In this document: in pieces, positions 8,563 through 18,422 of the stretch
Layout: every line of letters starts with the position of its first letter
Position numbering within the stretch: position 1 is the stretch's first letter
Source of the DNA: Hahella sp.
GTDB lineage: Bacteria > Pseudomonadota > Gammaproteobacteria > Pseudomonadales > Oleiphilaceae
Length of the DNA stretch: 64,000 nt
Direction of reading: 5' to 3'
NCBI GenBank assembly: GCA_028280065.1
Contig: JANQMN010000069.1
Location: 29,424 to 93,423 of the forward strand
Notes under the pieces: model-generated
What the model was told of the DNA's origin: nothing
The model's database searches: none
Seen by the model: the letters and a program-made list of their open reading frames with translations, nothing else
Program-made: the position numbers and the translations under genes

Positions 8563-9546
8563 CTAAGTCGGACCACTGTTTTGAAACAGGTTTAGATACA
8601 AACTCTTGACCTTTGTTGCCGCCACCAAACTATCGAAATCTACAGATAAGGATTCTTCAATCGATTTAGGAAGAACATCCATAATGTAATTGAGTAATAG
8701 TTTCACACGCTCAGGCATATAGCGTCTTGACGGGTACAAGGCATATAAAGGGAAATGAAAGCGGTATTTGTCCTGAAGTATCGGACATAGTAGTCCAGCG
8801 TTGACCAGTGGCAAAGCGTTTACACAAGCCATTCTGATTATCCCCGCGCCCGCCAGACAAAAGGAAATTGACGCTTGGGTTGAATCGGTAATGACATTTG
8901 GCTTGATCCTGACGTACTCCTTATCTTTGCCGTTATCGAACGTCCAAACAGGATCGTCTTCATCGCTGAACGGACAAAAAACAGTTTGGGCATCGACTAA
9001 GTCCTGGGGGGAGCTAATAGGCGCTGCCGTTTTTAAGTATGCCGGACTCGCGTAATAACCGCCTTCCATCATGATAAGCTGCCTTACAACCAGGCTGGAG
9101 TCCTGCAGAATTCCCGACTGTATCATTAAGTCATAGCGTCGATCGGCGTCTGGTTTTGCGATGCCGTCGTTGATCATAAGTTCCAGATGTATCTCCGGAT
9201 ATATTTGCCTGAACTGCATAAACCAAATGGCAAAGGATTCAATAAAAATACTAGGTGCGTAAACCACAATACGTCCCGCTTTACCCGCCTGATCACTGGC
9301 GATTTCACTCTTCACCGACCCGACTTCGTGCAGGATGTCTTTTGCCCTTTTATAAAAGAGTTCACCCTGGGGTGTAAGATTCAGGGACCGGGTCGTACGA
9401 TCCAACAGGCGCACCTGCAACTCATCCTCCAGCTCTTTGATCTGGCGGCTGAGGGTGGACTTGGGAACTTCACAAAATTCGCCTGCCTTGGTGAAACTCC
9501 CCATTTCAACCACGGCCACGAATAAATCCATACTTTCCAGTTTCAT
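8563..9546 (-). CDS. LysR family transcriptional regulator
   Basis: A 327-residue regulator with an N-terminal winged helix-turn-helix (MDLFVAVVEMGSFTKAGEF, then VPKSTLSRQIKELEDELQVR and LLDRTTRSLNLTPQG) and a periplasmic-binding-protein-like effector domain from about residue 95. It is convergent with the reductase operon and divergent from the small secreted protein gene at 9740. LysR proteins often control a divergent neighbour, so the small exported protein is a candidate target. No clear T-N11-A palindrome was picked out by eye. Confidence 0.9.
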   Translation of the reverse strand: MKLESMDLFVAVVEMGSFTKAGEFCEVPKSTLSRQIKELEDELQVRLLDRTTRSLNLTPQGELFYKRAKDILHEVGSVKSEIASDQAGKAGRIVVYAPSIFIESFAIWFMQFRQIYPEIHLELMINDGIAKPDADRRYDLMIQSGILQDSSLVVRQLIMMEGGYYASPAYLKTAAPISSPQDLVDAQTVFCPFSDEDDPVWTFDNGKDKEYVRIKPNVITDSTQASISFCLAGAGIIRMACVNALPLVNAGLLCPILQDKYRFHFPLYALYPSRRYMPERVKLLLNYIMDVLPKSIEESLSVDFDSLVAATKVKSLYLNLFQNSGPT

Positions 9547-9739
9547 TCCTTCTCTCCCGAAATGAATGCAAGCTTATATCGACCTACAACTTACATTTAT
9601 TGTCCCATTTTATGAAACAGTTATTTCCACTGTAGCATGTTTTTCCACGCCGGCTAGATTGATACTATGTGTTCATCGTCAACATTGTGGCGAAACGAAG
9701 AAAAGATTCGATTTTTAACTGATTATTAAGGGTAATATT

Positions 9740-10048
9740 ATGAAAGGCAAAATTATCAACTCGATATTGTTCGTTGCTGTCCTGGGTTTTTCCGTATCCG
9801 CCGCTGCTTCCGGTATCACTGAGCCTTCCTATCTGAACTATTCCAGCAATGGAACAGTAATCGAAAATAGCGAAACAATTGAGAGAATTAATGCAATGAA
9901 TCAGGCGACGCCATCGGCAATGGGTCAAACGAATTCAGGCGAACCGGGGTACTTGAACTATCGATTTACCTCTAACGCTGTAGACCAAACCTCCACATTG
10001 ACATTCGATTCTGCAACCATGAAACCCTATTACAACGATTACAAATAA
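9740..10048 (+). CDS. Small secreted protein with repeated YLNY motif
   Basis: A 102-residue protein with a clear signal peptide (residues 1-23, ending SVSAAAS). The mature part has two similar units, EPSYLNYSSN and EPGYLNYRFTSN, and ends KPYYNDYK, rich in Tyr and Asn. I do not recognise the family. The start has GGG upstream of ATG, and the gene is followed by a strong terminator hairpin. Its length and composition suggest a periplasmic or secreted small protein. It is divergent from the LysR gene, which may control it. Confidence 0.65.
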   Translation: MKGKIINSILFVAVLGFSVSAAASGITEPSYLNYSSNGTVIENSETIERINAMNQATPSAMGQTNSGEPGYLNYRFTSNAVDQTSTLTFDSATMKPYYNDYK

Positions 10049-10088
10049 GTCTGCAGGAACTCAGATGACGCCAGTCAACGTTCTTTTA

Positions 10089-10107
10089 GGGGAGCCAAGC
10101 GCTCCCC
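10089..10107 (+). terminator. Rho-independent terminator
   Basis: GGGGAGC (10089-10095) pairs with GCTCCCC (10101-10107) around a 5-nt loop, followed by GGTTTATTA, 40 bp after the small secreted protein gene. Confidence 0.7.
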
Positions 10108-10333
10108 GGTTTATTATCTCGGATGGACAAAGGATTTCGTAAAACCGGCGGATAGATTCTTAAACTTCAATTTAATGCACTTTATAGTTTATTTTTATTT
10201 GTTCAGTCAATAAACTACACCGATTAGTTTACATGGTGCTGGCTCCAGGTGAAAATTCATATAGTCATAAAACTCAAATAGTCTATAACCAGTTGACTTG
10301 GGTCTTAGATTGTTCGGTAGGAGGTATATAGTC

Positions 10334-11419
10334 ATGGTCAAACCGCTGTTGTTGCTGATGCTGATGGGAGTTGGGTTGTTGGGGTGCGAGCAGCAAGTCG
10401 CTGAAAATAAGCCGGCCAAAGATATCGTCCGCCCGGCTAAACTCTATACTGTCGGCGCCGCCGATTCGGGAAGCATACGTAAGTTTCCAGCAACCACCTT
10501 GGCAAATCAGTCGGTGGATATGTCATTCAGAATACCGGGTCAACTCGATACTCTGGATCTGGTGGAAGGGCAGGAAGTCAGCAAAGGGGATTTACTGGCC
10601 AGACTGGATCAGCGGGATGCAAAAAGCCGCTTGCAGGATGCCCAGGCAAATCATGAACTGGCTTTGGCGAACTACGATAGAACGACTAAGTTGCTGCAAC
10701 GAAAGCTGGTGTCCAAGTCAGACTATGATTTAGTGAAGGCGCAGCTGAAAACTGCCGAGGCCGCTCTCGAAAATGCAAAAAACAGCCTTGATTACACCGA
10801 ACTGAGAGCACCGTTCGACGGCCTTATCGGCCGGCTTTCCGTCAAGAATTTCCAATATATCCAGCCTCAGCAACCCATATTGTTATTATTGGGAACCAAA
10901 AAAATCGATGTTCGAATCCAGGTTCCTGAAGAGCTCTACTTAAATGCCCGGCGCGATCCTTTACCGGACGACTTCAGTCCGGAGCTACGATTTCCCGCCA
11001 ATCCAACTCGGAAGTTCAACGTGCGTTTCAAAGAGTTCGCGAGTGAGATTGATCCCTCCACCCAAAGCTACGCCGTGACATTCACCCTGGATGCCCCGGA
11101 CGATATTTGGGTAGTTCCCGGCATGGCCGCCGAGCTGTATATCGATTTGGATATTATTACCGGTAAGAATACCAACCAGTTTGTGATCCCTGAAACGGCG
11201 TTAATGACCCGCGACGGCGATGGCAAGGCGGTGGTATGGCGATATGATGCGGACTCGGGACAAATAAAAACAGTTGAAGTCGTGCTTGGCAAAATGAGAA
11301 GCAGCGGCGTGGAAGTGATCTCCGGCCTGCGAGCAGGGGATCAGGTTGTCGTTGCCGGACTGGACAGTCTCACCGAAGGCATGGCGGTGAAACCTCTTTC
11401 CTGGGAAAGGGGGATTTAA
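10334..11419 (+). CDS. RND efflux periplasmic adaptor (membrane fusion) lipoprotein
   Basis: HlyD/AcrA-type adaptor of 361 residues that bridges the inner-membrane RND pump to an outer-membrane channel. The signal peptide ends in the lipobox LLGC with Cys18 as the lipidation site. It is followed by the lipoyl-like half (VDMSFRIPGQLDTLDLVEGQ), a coiled-coil hairpin (about 95-160), DYTELRAPFDGLIGRLSV, and the beta-barrel. AGGAGG lies 8 bp before the ATG at 10334; a TTG 12 codons earlier would destroy the signal peptide. The pump gene starts 3 bp later. No outer-membrane channel gene is adjacent. Confidence 0.9.
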   Translation: MVKPLLLLMLMGVGLLGCEQQVAENKPAKDIVRPAKLYTVGAADSGSIRKFPATTLANQSVDMSFRIPGQLDTLDLVEGQEVSKGDLLARLDQRDAKSRLQDAQANHELALANYDRTTKLLQRKLVSKSDYDLVKAQLKTAEAALENAKNSLDYTELRAPFDGLIGRLSVKNFQYIQPQQPILLLLGTKKIDVRIQVPEELYLNARRDPLPDDFSPELRFPANPTRKFNVRFKEFASEIDPSTQSYAVTFTLDAPDDIWVVPGMAAELYIDLDIITGKNTNQFVIPETALMTRDGDGKAVVWRYDADSGQIKTVEVVLGKMRSSGVEVISGLRAGDQVVVAGLDSLTEGMAVKPLSWERGI

Positions 11420-11422
11420 TTC

Positions 11423-14400
11423 GTGAATATTGCCGAATATTCGATAAAGAACAAGGTCATCAGTTGGATGTTTCTGTTAATCCTGCTGATCGGCGGTGGA
11501 GTATCCTACACCCAGTTGGGCCAATTGGAGTTCCCCGAATTCACCATTAAACAGGCCGTGGTTTTTACTTCCTATCCGGGAGCAACGCCTTCGCAGGTAG
11601 AGGAGGAAGTTACCCTGCCACTGGAGGACGCTCTCCAGCAATTAGGCCGCGTCGATAACATTACCAGTATCAGCAGCGCGGGTCTTTCCCAGATTATTAT
11701 TACCATGGACGATTCTGTTCCCGCCGCCGAATTGCAGCAGGTGTGGGATGAGTTGCGGCGCAAAGTCCGAGATGAGCAAGGCAACTTTCCGCCTGGAGTA
11801 TACCCCCCTAAGGTATTCGATGATTTTGGCGATGTGTTCGGTATTTTCCTGACGCTAACCGGCGCAGACTATAGCTATCGCGATCTGGAAAACTACGGCG
11901 ACCTTCTTCGACGTGAGTTGGTGCTGGTGGACGGTGTGGAAAAGGTCACCGTCGCCGGGATTGTTGATGAGCAGATAGCCGTAGAGGTGGATTCTGCTAA
12001 GTTGACGGCTTTGAACATGAGCCCTCATACGATTCTGGCCATTCTGGAAAGCCAGAATGTGGTGTCCAATGCCGGTAGCGTCACCGTCGGAACCAACCGC
12101 ATCCGCATTAATCCCACCGGCGAATGGGATGCCGTGGAAGATTTAAAACAACTCCTGGTGAGCCAGCCCGGAAGCAGCCAACTCGTTAAACTTGGCGATA
12201 TTGCTACCGTCCGCCGGGTTTTGGACGAGCAACCGGGCAATATTTATATGTCGGAAGGAACCAAGGCAATCAGCATCGGCATTTCCTTTGCCGAAGGCGT
12301 AAATGTCGTGGATGTCGGCAAGTCGGTGGCCGATAAAATCACCGAAATGGATTCTCGCCGCCCGATCGGAATGGAAATTCACACCCTCTACAATCAAGCA
12401 GAAGTCGTCGAAGAAGCCGTTAGTGGCTTTTTGCTTAACCTCATCGAGTCCGTTTGTATCGTTATCGTTGTGCTGTTGTTGTTTATGGGGGTGCGTTCTG
12501 GGCTTCTCATGGGATTGGTGTTGTTGTTAACCATTCTCGGCACCTTCATCGTAATGCGCATCCTGGATATTCAACTGCAGATTATCTCCCTGGGTGCGTT
12601 GATTATTGCCTTGGGGATGTTGGTAGACAACGCTATCGTGATCACCGAGGGCATTCTTATTGGGAAAAAGCGCGGCCTGAGTACCTTGCAGGCGGCCAAG
12701 AATATTGTCACCCAAACCCAATGGCCGCTGTTAGGCGCGACGGTAATCGCGGTCGTTGCCTTTGCGCCGATTGGCTTATCGCCGGATTCGGTTGGCGAGT
12801 TCTGTGTTTCCCTGTTCCAGGTACTTTGCATTTCTCTGCTCATAAGCTGGGCGACGGCGCTAACTCTCACGCCTTTCCTGGCCAATATGTGGTTCTCTGA
12901 CACGGATGAAAGTTCCCCGGGGGCCACAGACATTGATCCCTACCAGGGCGCTTTTTTTAACGGCTATCGTTGGTTGCTGGACCGGGCCATGCGTCACCGA
13001 ATAATTACATTGTTAATTGTCTTTGCCATGCTGGTGACGGCAGTCGGCAATTTCTCGAAAGTAAAGAACGTATTCTTTCCGCCTTCGAATACGCCGATAT
13101 TCTTTGTAGATGTCTGGTATCCGGAAGGTACCGATATCCTTTCCACGAAAAATCAGGTTGCTTTACTGGAACAGGATATCGCGGACGATGACAATATCGT
13201 TTCAGTCACTTCGACGATTGGCCAGGGCGCGCTTCGCTTCGTACTGCCTTATGCTGTTGAAAATGCCTATCCGGCCTATGCCCAGCTAATTGTCAAAATG
13301 TCGAGCCTGGAGGACATTCTCGCCTATTTGCCCGTGTTGGATGAGAAGCTTCACAGTCTCTATCCGGAGGCCTTTTTCCGGGTGAAGTTGATGGAAAACG
13401 GGCCTAATCCTCCTGCCAAAATTGAAGCCCGGTTTATTGGAGAAGACCCGGTAGTGCTGCGGCAAGTGGCCGATCAGGCCATACAGATTATTCGCGAAGA
13501 ACCCACTGCGGTTAACATTCGCCATGACTGGCGTAACCAAGTGATGGTCATTCGACCGGAGTTGGAAGAGACCCGTGCCAGGGAAGCGGGCATCACGAAA
13601 ACATCTCTTAATTCAGCGTTGCGGCAAAACTTCGAAGGACTGCCTGCCGGCGTGTATCGCGAAGGCAGCCATATGCTGCCCATCGTGCTGCGATCGCCGG
13701 ACAAGGATCGGCTCAATATGGACTCGATTTCCAGTATCACCGTCTGGAGCGATGAGCGGCAAAGTTATATCCCGGTGAACCAAGTGGTTTCCGATTTTAA
13801 ATCGGCATGGGAAGATCCCTTGATAATGCGCCGCGACCGCAAGCGTACACTTTCGGTAATGGCCGACCCCAGCATGTTTACCGACGAAACAGCGGATTCG
13901 GTGTTCCGAAAACTGCGTCCCAAAATAGAAGCGATACCGCTTCCGGCAGGCTATGAATTGGATTGGGGCGGTGAGTACGAGGCATCGACCGATGCCCAGA
14001 AGAATATCTTTTCTTCGCTGCCGCTGGGCTACTTGTTTATGTTCCTGATCACGGTGTTTTTGTTCAATTCCGTGTTGAAGCCCCTGTCCATTTGGGTGAC
14101 CGTTCCTTTGGTCATGATCGGGGTGACATCCGGATTGTTGCTGCTGAACGCGCCCTTTAGCTTTATGGCGCTGTTAGGCCTGCTGAGTCTTTCCGGAATG
14201 GTGATTAAGAACGGCATCGTCCTGGTCGATCAGATCAGCGTCGAACTGAATGAAGGAAAAGACCGGTTTGAAGCCGTGTTTCACGCCTCGGTCAGCCGGG
14301 TGCGACCCGTCGCCATGGCTGCAATTACCACCATGCTCGGCATGATCCCGTTATTCTTCGACGCCTTCTTCCAGTCGATGGCAGTGACGATTGTGTTCGG

Positions 14401-14497
14401 TCTGGGTTTTGCGACAGTGCTAACGCTGGTGGTATTGCCGGTGACTTATGCCTTGCTTTTTAGGATTCCGTATAAGGCAGTGGGGATGACTTCCTGA
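11423..14497 (+). CDS. RND multidrug efflux transporter permease
   Basis: A 1024-residue AcrB/HAE1-type proton-driven pump. The N-terminus (YSIKNKVISWMFLLILLIGG), the porter motif VVFTSYPGATPSQVEEEVTL, and the TM4 region GMLVDNAIVITEG with the proton-relay Asp are present, as is GMVIKNGIVLVDQI in the second half. The length and twelve-helix layout are normal. The start is a GTG with GGGGG upstream. It forms a two-gene operon with the adaptor, and an imperfect terminator hairpin follows. The substrate range cannot be inferred. Confidence 0.93.
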   Translation: MNIAEYSIKNKVISWMFLLILLIGGGVSYTQLGQLEFPEFTIKQAVVFTSYPGATPSQVEEEVTLPLEDALQQLGRVDNITSISSAGLSQIIITMDDSVPAAELQQVWDELRRKVRDEQGNFPPGVYPPKVFDDFGDVFGIFLTLTGADYSYRDLENYGDLLRRELVLVDGVEKVTVAGIVDEQIAVEVDSAKLTALNMSPHTILAILESQNVVSNAGSVTVGTNRIRINPTGEWDAVEDLKQLLVSQPGSSQLVKLGDIATVRRVLDEQPGNIYMSEGTKAISIGISFAEGVNVVDVGKSVADKITEMDSRRPIGMEIHTLYNQAEVVEEAVSGFLLNLIESVCIVIVVLLLFMGVRSGLLMGLVLLLTILGTFIVMRILDIQLQIISLGALIIALGMLVDNAIVITEGILIGKKRGLSTLQAAKNIVTQTQWPLLGATVIAVVAFAPIGLSPDSVGEFCVSLFQVLCISLLISWATALTLTPFLANMWFSDTDESSPGATDIDPYQGAFFNGYRWLLDRAMRHRIITLLIVFAMLVTAVGNFSKVKNVFFPPSNTPIFFVDVWYPEGTDILSTKNQVALLEQDIADDDNIVSVTSTIGQGALRFVLPYAVENAYPAYAQLIVKMSSLEDILAYLPVLDEKLHSLYPEAFFRVKLMENGPNPPAKIEARFIGEDPVVLRQVADQAIQIIREEPTAVNIRHDWRNQVMVIRPELEETRAREAGITKTSLNSALRQNFEGLPAGVYREGSHMLPIVLRSPDKDRLNMDSISSITVWSDERQSYIPVNQVVSDFKSAWEDPLIMRRDRKRTLSVMADPSMFTDETADSVFRKLRPKIEAIPLPAGYELDWGGEYEASTDAQKNIFSSLPLGYLFMFLITVFLFNSVLKPLSIWVTVPLVMIGVTSGLLLLNAPFSFMALLGLLSLSGMVIKNGIVLVDQISVELNEGKDRFEAVFHASVSRVRPVAMAAITTMLGMIPLFFDAFFQSMAVTIVFGLGFATVLTLVVLPVTYALLFRIPYKAVGMTS

Positions 14498-14501
14498 TCG
14501 C

Positions 14502-14542
14502 AAAGAAGCGTTCTACTCTTGGTTATGAATAGAGCGCTCTTT
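14502..14542. terminator. Imperfect bidirectional terminator
   Basis: AAAGAAGCGTTCTA (14502-14515) pairs imperfectly with TAGAGCGCTCTTT (14530-14542). It lies between the convergent RND pump and Uma2 genes and has A-rich and T-rich flanks. Confidence 0.55.
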
Positions 14543-14563
14543 ACTTGTTGATTTGTTGGGCGG

Positions 14564-15127
14564 TTACTCCATTAAGTAATCCAATTTGAATGATAACTCT
14601 TCAAATGGCTTAACACTGACTCTGTCACCAGAACCAAACGCGCCCAGTGATACCCACTCACCATCAACCAGACTAAAAGCTTCCAGCCTCTTTTTTGTAG
14701 GATGTACTAGCCACAAAAAGCGAACACCATAGTTTGCATATAGCGGCATCTTGATCTCACGATCAATGCTTTCCGTGGATGGCGATAGAACTTCACAAAT
14801 CCAGTCAGGTGTTACGGTAAACTTATGCCCTTCCGGAATATCGGGCATTCTCAGTTTTTGCCAGCCGGCTACGTCCGGCACCGCTACTTCCTGATCAGGT
14901 ACAAAATGAACTTCAGGTTCGACCAAAATCCACCATCCACCTGGCCCGCCTCTGCCGCGTTGATATGGACCGTGAAGTTCAGCACCAATATTAGATGCGA
15001 CGAGAATATGCTTTCCACTTGGTCTCGGGTGCGCATAGAGCTGCCCATTCAGTATCTCTCCGGTTAAAGACTCCGGCAGATCAATCAGTTCCTCATAGGG
15101 TGTTTTCTTTGGTACGGCGAATGTCAT
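14564..15127 (-). CDS. Uma2 family protein (PD-(D/E)XK restriction-endonuclease fold)
   Basis: A 187-residue Uma2/DUF820 protein. The family core is visible as VEPEVHFVPDQEVAVPDVAGWQ with the acidic residues of the nuclease fold, then PDWICEVLSPSTESIDREIK and LWLVHPTKKRLEAF. The family has a nuclease fold and its cellular role is poorly defined; it is often scattered or mobile. It stands alone between the RND operon and cioB. The ATG start is preceded by AGGAAAG. Confidence 0.88.
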   Translation of the reverse strand: MTFAVPKKTPYEELIDLPESLTGEILNGQLYAHPRPSGKHILVASNIGAELHGPYQRGRGGPGGWWILVEPEVHFVPDQEVAVPDVAGWQKLRMPDIPEGHKFTVTPDWICEVLSPSTESIDREIKMPLYANYGVRFLWLVHPTKKRLEAFSLVDGEWVSLGAFGSGDRVSVKPFEELSFKLDYLME

Positions 15128-15309
15128 CTTTCCTGCTCTTTGAGAGATATTGCAATACCAATTGTGCCATATGATTTACTAAAAGACCTACAAGTCAGAA
15201 TTGCTCCTCCAATCCATTCAGCGGTTTCTCTTCTGCCAGTCGTTTCGAAACCTGGAGAAGGAGAGTCTTTGAGTGTAAAAAAGTCCAGCAATGGTTTGTT
15301 AAAATCACC

Positions 15310-15332
15310 CCCTGCAGAATTTTACTGCAGGG
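15310..15332. terminator. Terminator downstream of cioB
   Basis: CCCTGCAG (15310-15317) and CTGCAGGG (15325-15332) form a perfect 8-bp stem with a 7-nt loop, 11 bp past the cioB stop. No small cydX-like ORF fits between cioB and this hairpin. Confidence 0.7.
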
Positions 15333-15342
15333 CGCTTTTCAC

Positions 15343-16347
15343 TCAGTAGTAACGCAGCTCGGTGGTTTTACCCTGGAAAACCCGATAGCTAAATATCGTG
15401 TAGGCCAAGATTACCGGTATGACCACGACCGCTCCTACCAAAATAAACCGCAATGACTCGGTTGCGCTGGCGGCTTCCCAGATAGTCATTTGTCCTGGAA
15501 CGATATCGGGAAAGAAGCTGAATCCCAAGCCGGTAAAGCAGAGCAAAAAGATTGCGACGACAAATGCAAAGGGTACCCAACAGTGGCGGTCGGCAGCTTT
15601 CGGCAGGCGTTTGAGCAGCATGTCATTCAGAAGAAAAGCCAAAAAGCATAGTGCCGGAATCAGTAGTACGAACATGACCAGAGGAAAATCAAACCAGCGG
15701 TCGAATACGCCCGGATTGACCAGAGGGTTGACGATACAAACGGCAATTACGCCGATAAAGCTGATTCTTCCAGCGAGTCTGGTCCAGTTCACCGCACGCT
15801 TCTGCAACTGCGTTTCGGTTTTCATGACCAGCCAGGCACTGCCAATAAAGCCATAAGCTGCGGTTACGCATAATGCACTTAATACCGCAAATAACTCACT
15901 TGCCCAACCTGGTGTAAATCCCATGACATATTTACCGAGCATATAACCTTGAGTCAGCGCCGTTAGTATGGAACCAGCTTTAAATATCCGGTCCCAGGCA
16001 AGTTTATGATCGACGGCGGCTTTCGCACGAAAGTCAAATGCCACGCCACGCATTATCAGGCCGACCAGCATCACAGCGACAGGCAAATAGAGTTCCTTCA
16101 GGATAATACTGTGGGCGGCGGGAAAGGCGATCAATAGCAGGCCAATGGCGAGGACCAGCCAGGTCTCGTTGGCATCCCAGAAAGGGCCGATTGAAGCAAT
16201 CATTGTGTCGCGATTGGCCTCTTCAGCCTGGGCAGTGGGAAGTAGAATGCCGACACCTAAGTCGTAGCCATCCAGGATGGCATATACGAGCACTGCAAAA
16301 CCCATCAGTCCGACGAAGATAACGGGTAGCCATTCATTGAAAGTCAT
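15343..16347 (-). CDS. cioB: Cytochrome bd ubiquinol oxidase subunit II (CioB/CydB)
   Basis: A 334-residue membrane subunit of the quinol oxidase. It begins EWLPVIFVGLMGFAVLVYAI and then LDGYDLGVGIL, followed by PFWDANETWLVLAIG, both hallmarks of CydB. Eight or more membrane helices are apparent. It overlaps cioA by 4 bp (ATGA type), so the two are translationally coupled. It works with CioA to reduce oxygen to water without proton pumping. Confidence 0.93.
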   Translation of the reverse strand: MTFNEWLPVIFVGLMGFAVLVYAILDGYDLGVGILLPTAQAEEANRDTMIASIGPFWDANETWLVLAIGLLLIAFPAAHSIILKELYLPVAVMLVGLIMRGVAFDFRAKAAVDHKLAWDRIFKAGSILTALTQGYMLGKYVMGFTPGWASELFAVLSALCVTAAYGFIGSAWLVMKTETQLQKRAVNWTRLAGRISFIGVIAVCIVNPLVNPGVFDRWFDFPLVMFVLLIPALCFLAFLLNDMLLKRLPKAADRHCWVPFAFVVAIFLLCFTGLGFSFFPDIVPGQMTIWEAASATESLRFILVGAVVVIPVILAYTIFSYRVFQGKTTELRYY

Positions 16348-17723
16348 ACGTTCGCTCCTTTGGTTTGCAAGGCAATGGCATCGTTTTGCGCTTTAGGTTC
16401 GCCGCCAGCGGAGGGGATTTCCTCGATCTCCACCGACCTGCGAGACATGACCTTTAGGGTATGAATATAGGCCCATAGCAGCACGGCGTAGACAGTTAAA
16501 TAGAGAGCAAGCGACAGCCCGACATGGGACGCCGGGACGGTGGTTACCGCTTCTGCGGTTTTGAGCACGCCGTTTACCAGCCAGGGTTGGCGCCCGATTT
16601 CTGTCACGTACCATCCCGCTAGGGTTGCTACCCACCCGGAAAACGTCATGACGACCAGACCGCGAAGGTACCAGCGCGGCAAGTTATCACGACGTTTCAT
16701 TAAATAGACACCCGTCCAAGCGGTGGCAATCATTAATAAACCGATCCCGACCATTAGCCGAAATCCCCAAAACAACGGTGCGACTGGCGGATGGTTTCCA
16801 ACAAATTCGTTCAACCCTTTGATTTCGCCGTTCCAATCGTGGGTCAAGATCAGACTGGCAAGTTTCGGTATGCCGATAGCCATGTGATTCTCGCGATTTT
16901 CCCGATCCGGCAACGCAAACAGCAATAAAGGAGCGCCTTTTTCGGTCTCCCAAATGCCTTCAATCGCCGCGATTTTTTGCGGTTGATACTCGAGGGTGTT
17001 CAGACCGTGTAAGTCCCCGACAAACGCTTGCGTAGGTGCGAGTATTGCCGCTAATACGAGCCCTGTTTTAAGGGCAACTTTGGGCGCTTGCTTGGTATCC
17101 CCCTTGAGGATGCGATAGGCGGATAGACCTGCGACAAAGAATGCCGCGGTCAGGCCTGAGGCAATGAGCATATGGGTAAGTCGGTAGGGAAACGACGGAT
17201 TGAAGATAATCTCCCACCAGTCTGTCGGAAAGGCGACGCCGTCACGCATTTCGAAACCTGTTGGCGTATGCATCCAGGAGTTTAACGCGAGAATCCAAAA
17301 GGCCGATATGGTCGTGCCAATTGCCACCATCAACGCGGCAAAGGTATGCACTCGGCTCGGCACCCGGTTTATCCCGAACAGCATGATGCCTAGAAAGGTT
17401 GCTTCCAAGAAAAACGCAGTGAGAACTTCATAACCCAGCAAAGGTCCGGCTATATTGCCGACGGTTTCCATAAATCCCGGCCAGTTGGTGCCGAACTGAA
17501 ACGACATGGTGATGCCACTGACAACACCTAAGGCGAACGTTAGAGCGAATACCTTGACCCAGAATCGATAGGCCCGCATCCACACCGGATTTCCGGAACT
17601 ATCGAAGCGGAATTTGAAATACACCAGGATCCAGCCCAAGGCTATGGTGATGGTGGGAAACAGAATATGAAAGCTGATATTGGCCGCAAATTGAATGCGG
17701 GATAACATGAGCGTCTCGAGCAT
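16344..17723 (-). CDS. cioA: Cytochrome bd ubiquinol oxidase subunit I, short Q-loop (CioA type)
   Basis: Haem-bearing quinol oxidase subunit. His19 in NISFHILFPTI is the expected haem ligand, and GWYVTEIGRQPWLV is the quinol-site motif. At 459 residues it lacks the long Q-loop insertion of E. coli CydA (about 520), which places it in the CioA/cyanide-insensitive branch. It is followed by cioB with a 4-bp overlap and preceded, 88 bp upstream on the same strand, by a GbsR-type regulator with an FNR-like box at its promoter. Microaerobic or stress-linked expression is likely. Confidence 0.93.
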   Translation of the reverse strand: MLETLMLSRIQFAANISFHILFPTITIALGWILVYFKFRFDSSGNPVWMRAYRFWVKVFALTFALGVVSGITMSFQFGTNWPGFMETVGNIAGPLLGYEVLTAFFLEATFLGIMLFGINRVPSRVHTFAALMVAIGTTISAFWILALNSWMHTPTGFEMRDGVAFPTDWWEIIFNPSFPYRLTHMLIASGLTAAFFVAGLSAYRILKGDTKQAPKVALKTGLVLAAILAPTQAFVGDLHGLNTLEYQPQKIAAIEGIWETEKGAPLLLFALPDRENRENHMAIGIPKLASLILTHDWNGEIKGLNEFVGNHPPVAPLFWGFRLMVGIGLLMIATAWTGVYLMKRRDNLPRWYLRGLVVMTFSGWVATLAGWYVTEIGRQPWLVNGVLKTAEAVTTVPASHVGLSLALYLTVYAVLLWAYIHTLKVMSRRSVEIEEIPSAGGEPKAQNDAIALQTKGANV

Positions 17724-17811
17724 ATAACAACCTCGTGCAATCGTTTATTAAATCTGTTTGCCGGTTGTTATTCTTGTATCGGCAGTAGCCGGATGAAGTG
17801 CTTAATGGTAT

Positions 17812-18396
17812 TTATTCGGACAATGCATCGGGAGGCGTTTTTCCGGATGCGATTTTTCGCTTATCTTTAATCTCTAATAGTTTGATAATCCCGGAGCCCA
17901 TCTTCATCAAACTGCGAAGGCTGTCCGGGTGGATGCGTTGCAGGTCGACGGACCACTGCGTCACAAGCTCCAGCAGTTCCAGAACTTCCCCCATACGCTC
18001 CATGGCGTAACGTTCCTGGGAGCTTGCATCGCGGAAATTGTTCTCGATTAAAATGCCGCGTAGTCTCGAAAGCGTTGGCTCAATTTCCCGCTTGCGGCGT
18101 TCTTCGAAAATAACCCGAGCCATTTCCCAGACATCCTTCAGAGAGGAGTAATAGTCTTTTCGATCCCCAGGCTTATGGTGCACATGGATGAGCCCCCAGG
18201 ATTGCAACTCCTTTACGCCCATACTGACGTTGCCGCGGGATATGGATAAGACTTCCGCGATTTGGTCCGCGTAGAGGGGTTCAGCGGAAATCACCAAGAG
18301 CGCATATATCTGTCCGACCGTGCGGCTAATACCCCAGCGACTGCCCATTTCGCCGAAGTGATAGATAAACTCCTGTTCGCTTTCCCGAATATGCAT
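17812..18396 (-). CDS. GbsR/MarR-type transcriptional regulator
   Basis: A 194-residue winged-helix regulator. It reads FGEMGSRWGISRTVGQIYAL and LYADQIAEVLSISRGNVSMG, then VKELQSWGLIHVHHKPGDRK, the signature of the GbsR branch of MarR proteins. The ATG at 18396 is preferred because a longer GTG-started frame (to 18456) would swallow an 18-bp perfect palindrome and an FNR-like box that look like promoter elements. It precedes cioA on the same strand and probably controls the cytochrome bd genes in response to redox or membrane stress. Confidence 0.82.
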   Translation of the reverse strand: MHIRESEQEFIYHFGEMGSRWGISRTVGQIYALLVISAEPLYADQIAEVLSISRGNVSMGVKELQSWGLIHVHHKPGDRKDYYSSLKDVWEMARVIFEERRKREIEPTLSRLRGILIENNFRDASSQERYAMERMGEVLELLELVTQWSVDLQRIHPDSLRSLMKMGSGIIKLLEIKDKRKIASGKTPPDALSE

Positions 18397-18422
18397 TTTG
18401 TAGATGTATTGATTTACTGAAG

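Noticed and set aside
12454-12900. 148-codon plus-strand frame inside the RND pump gene
   Set aside because: Out-of-frame shadow of a clearly conserved transporter.
15140-15349. 69-codon plus-strand frame before the cioB terminator
   Set aside because: Contains part of the terminator hairpin, has no Shine-Dalgarno and no protein-like pattern.
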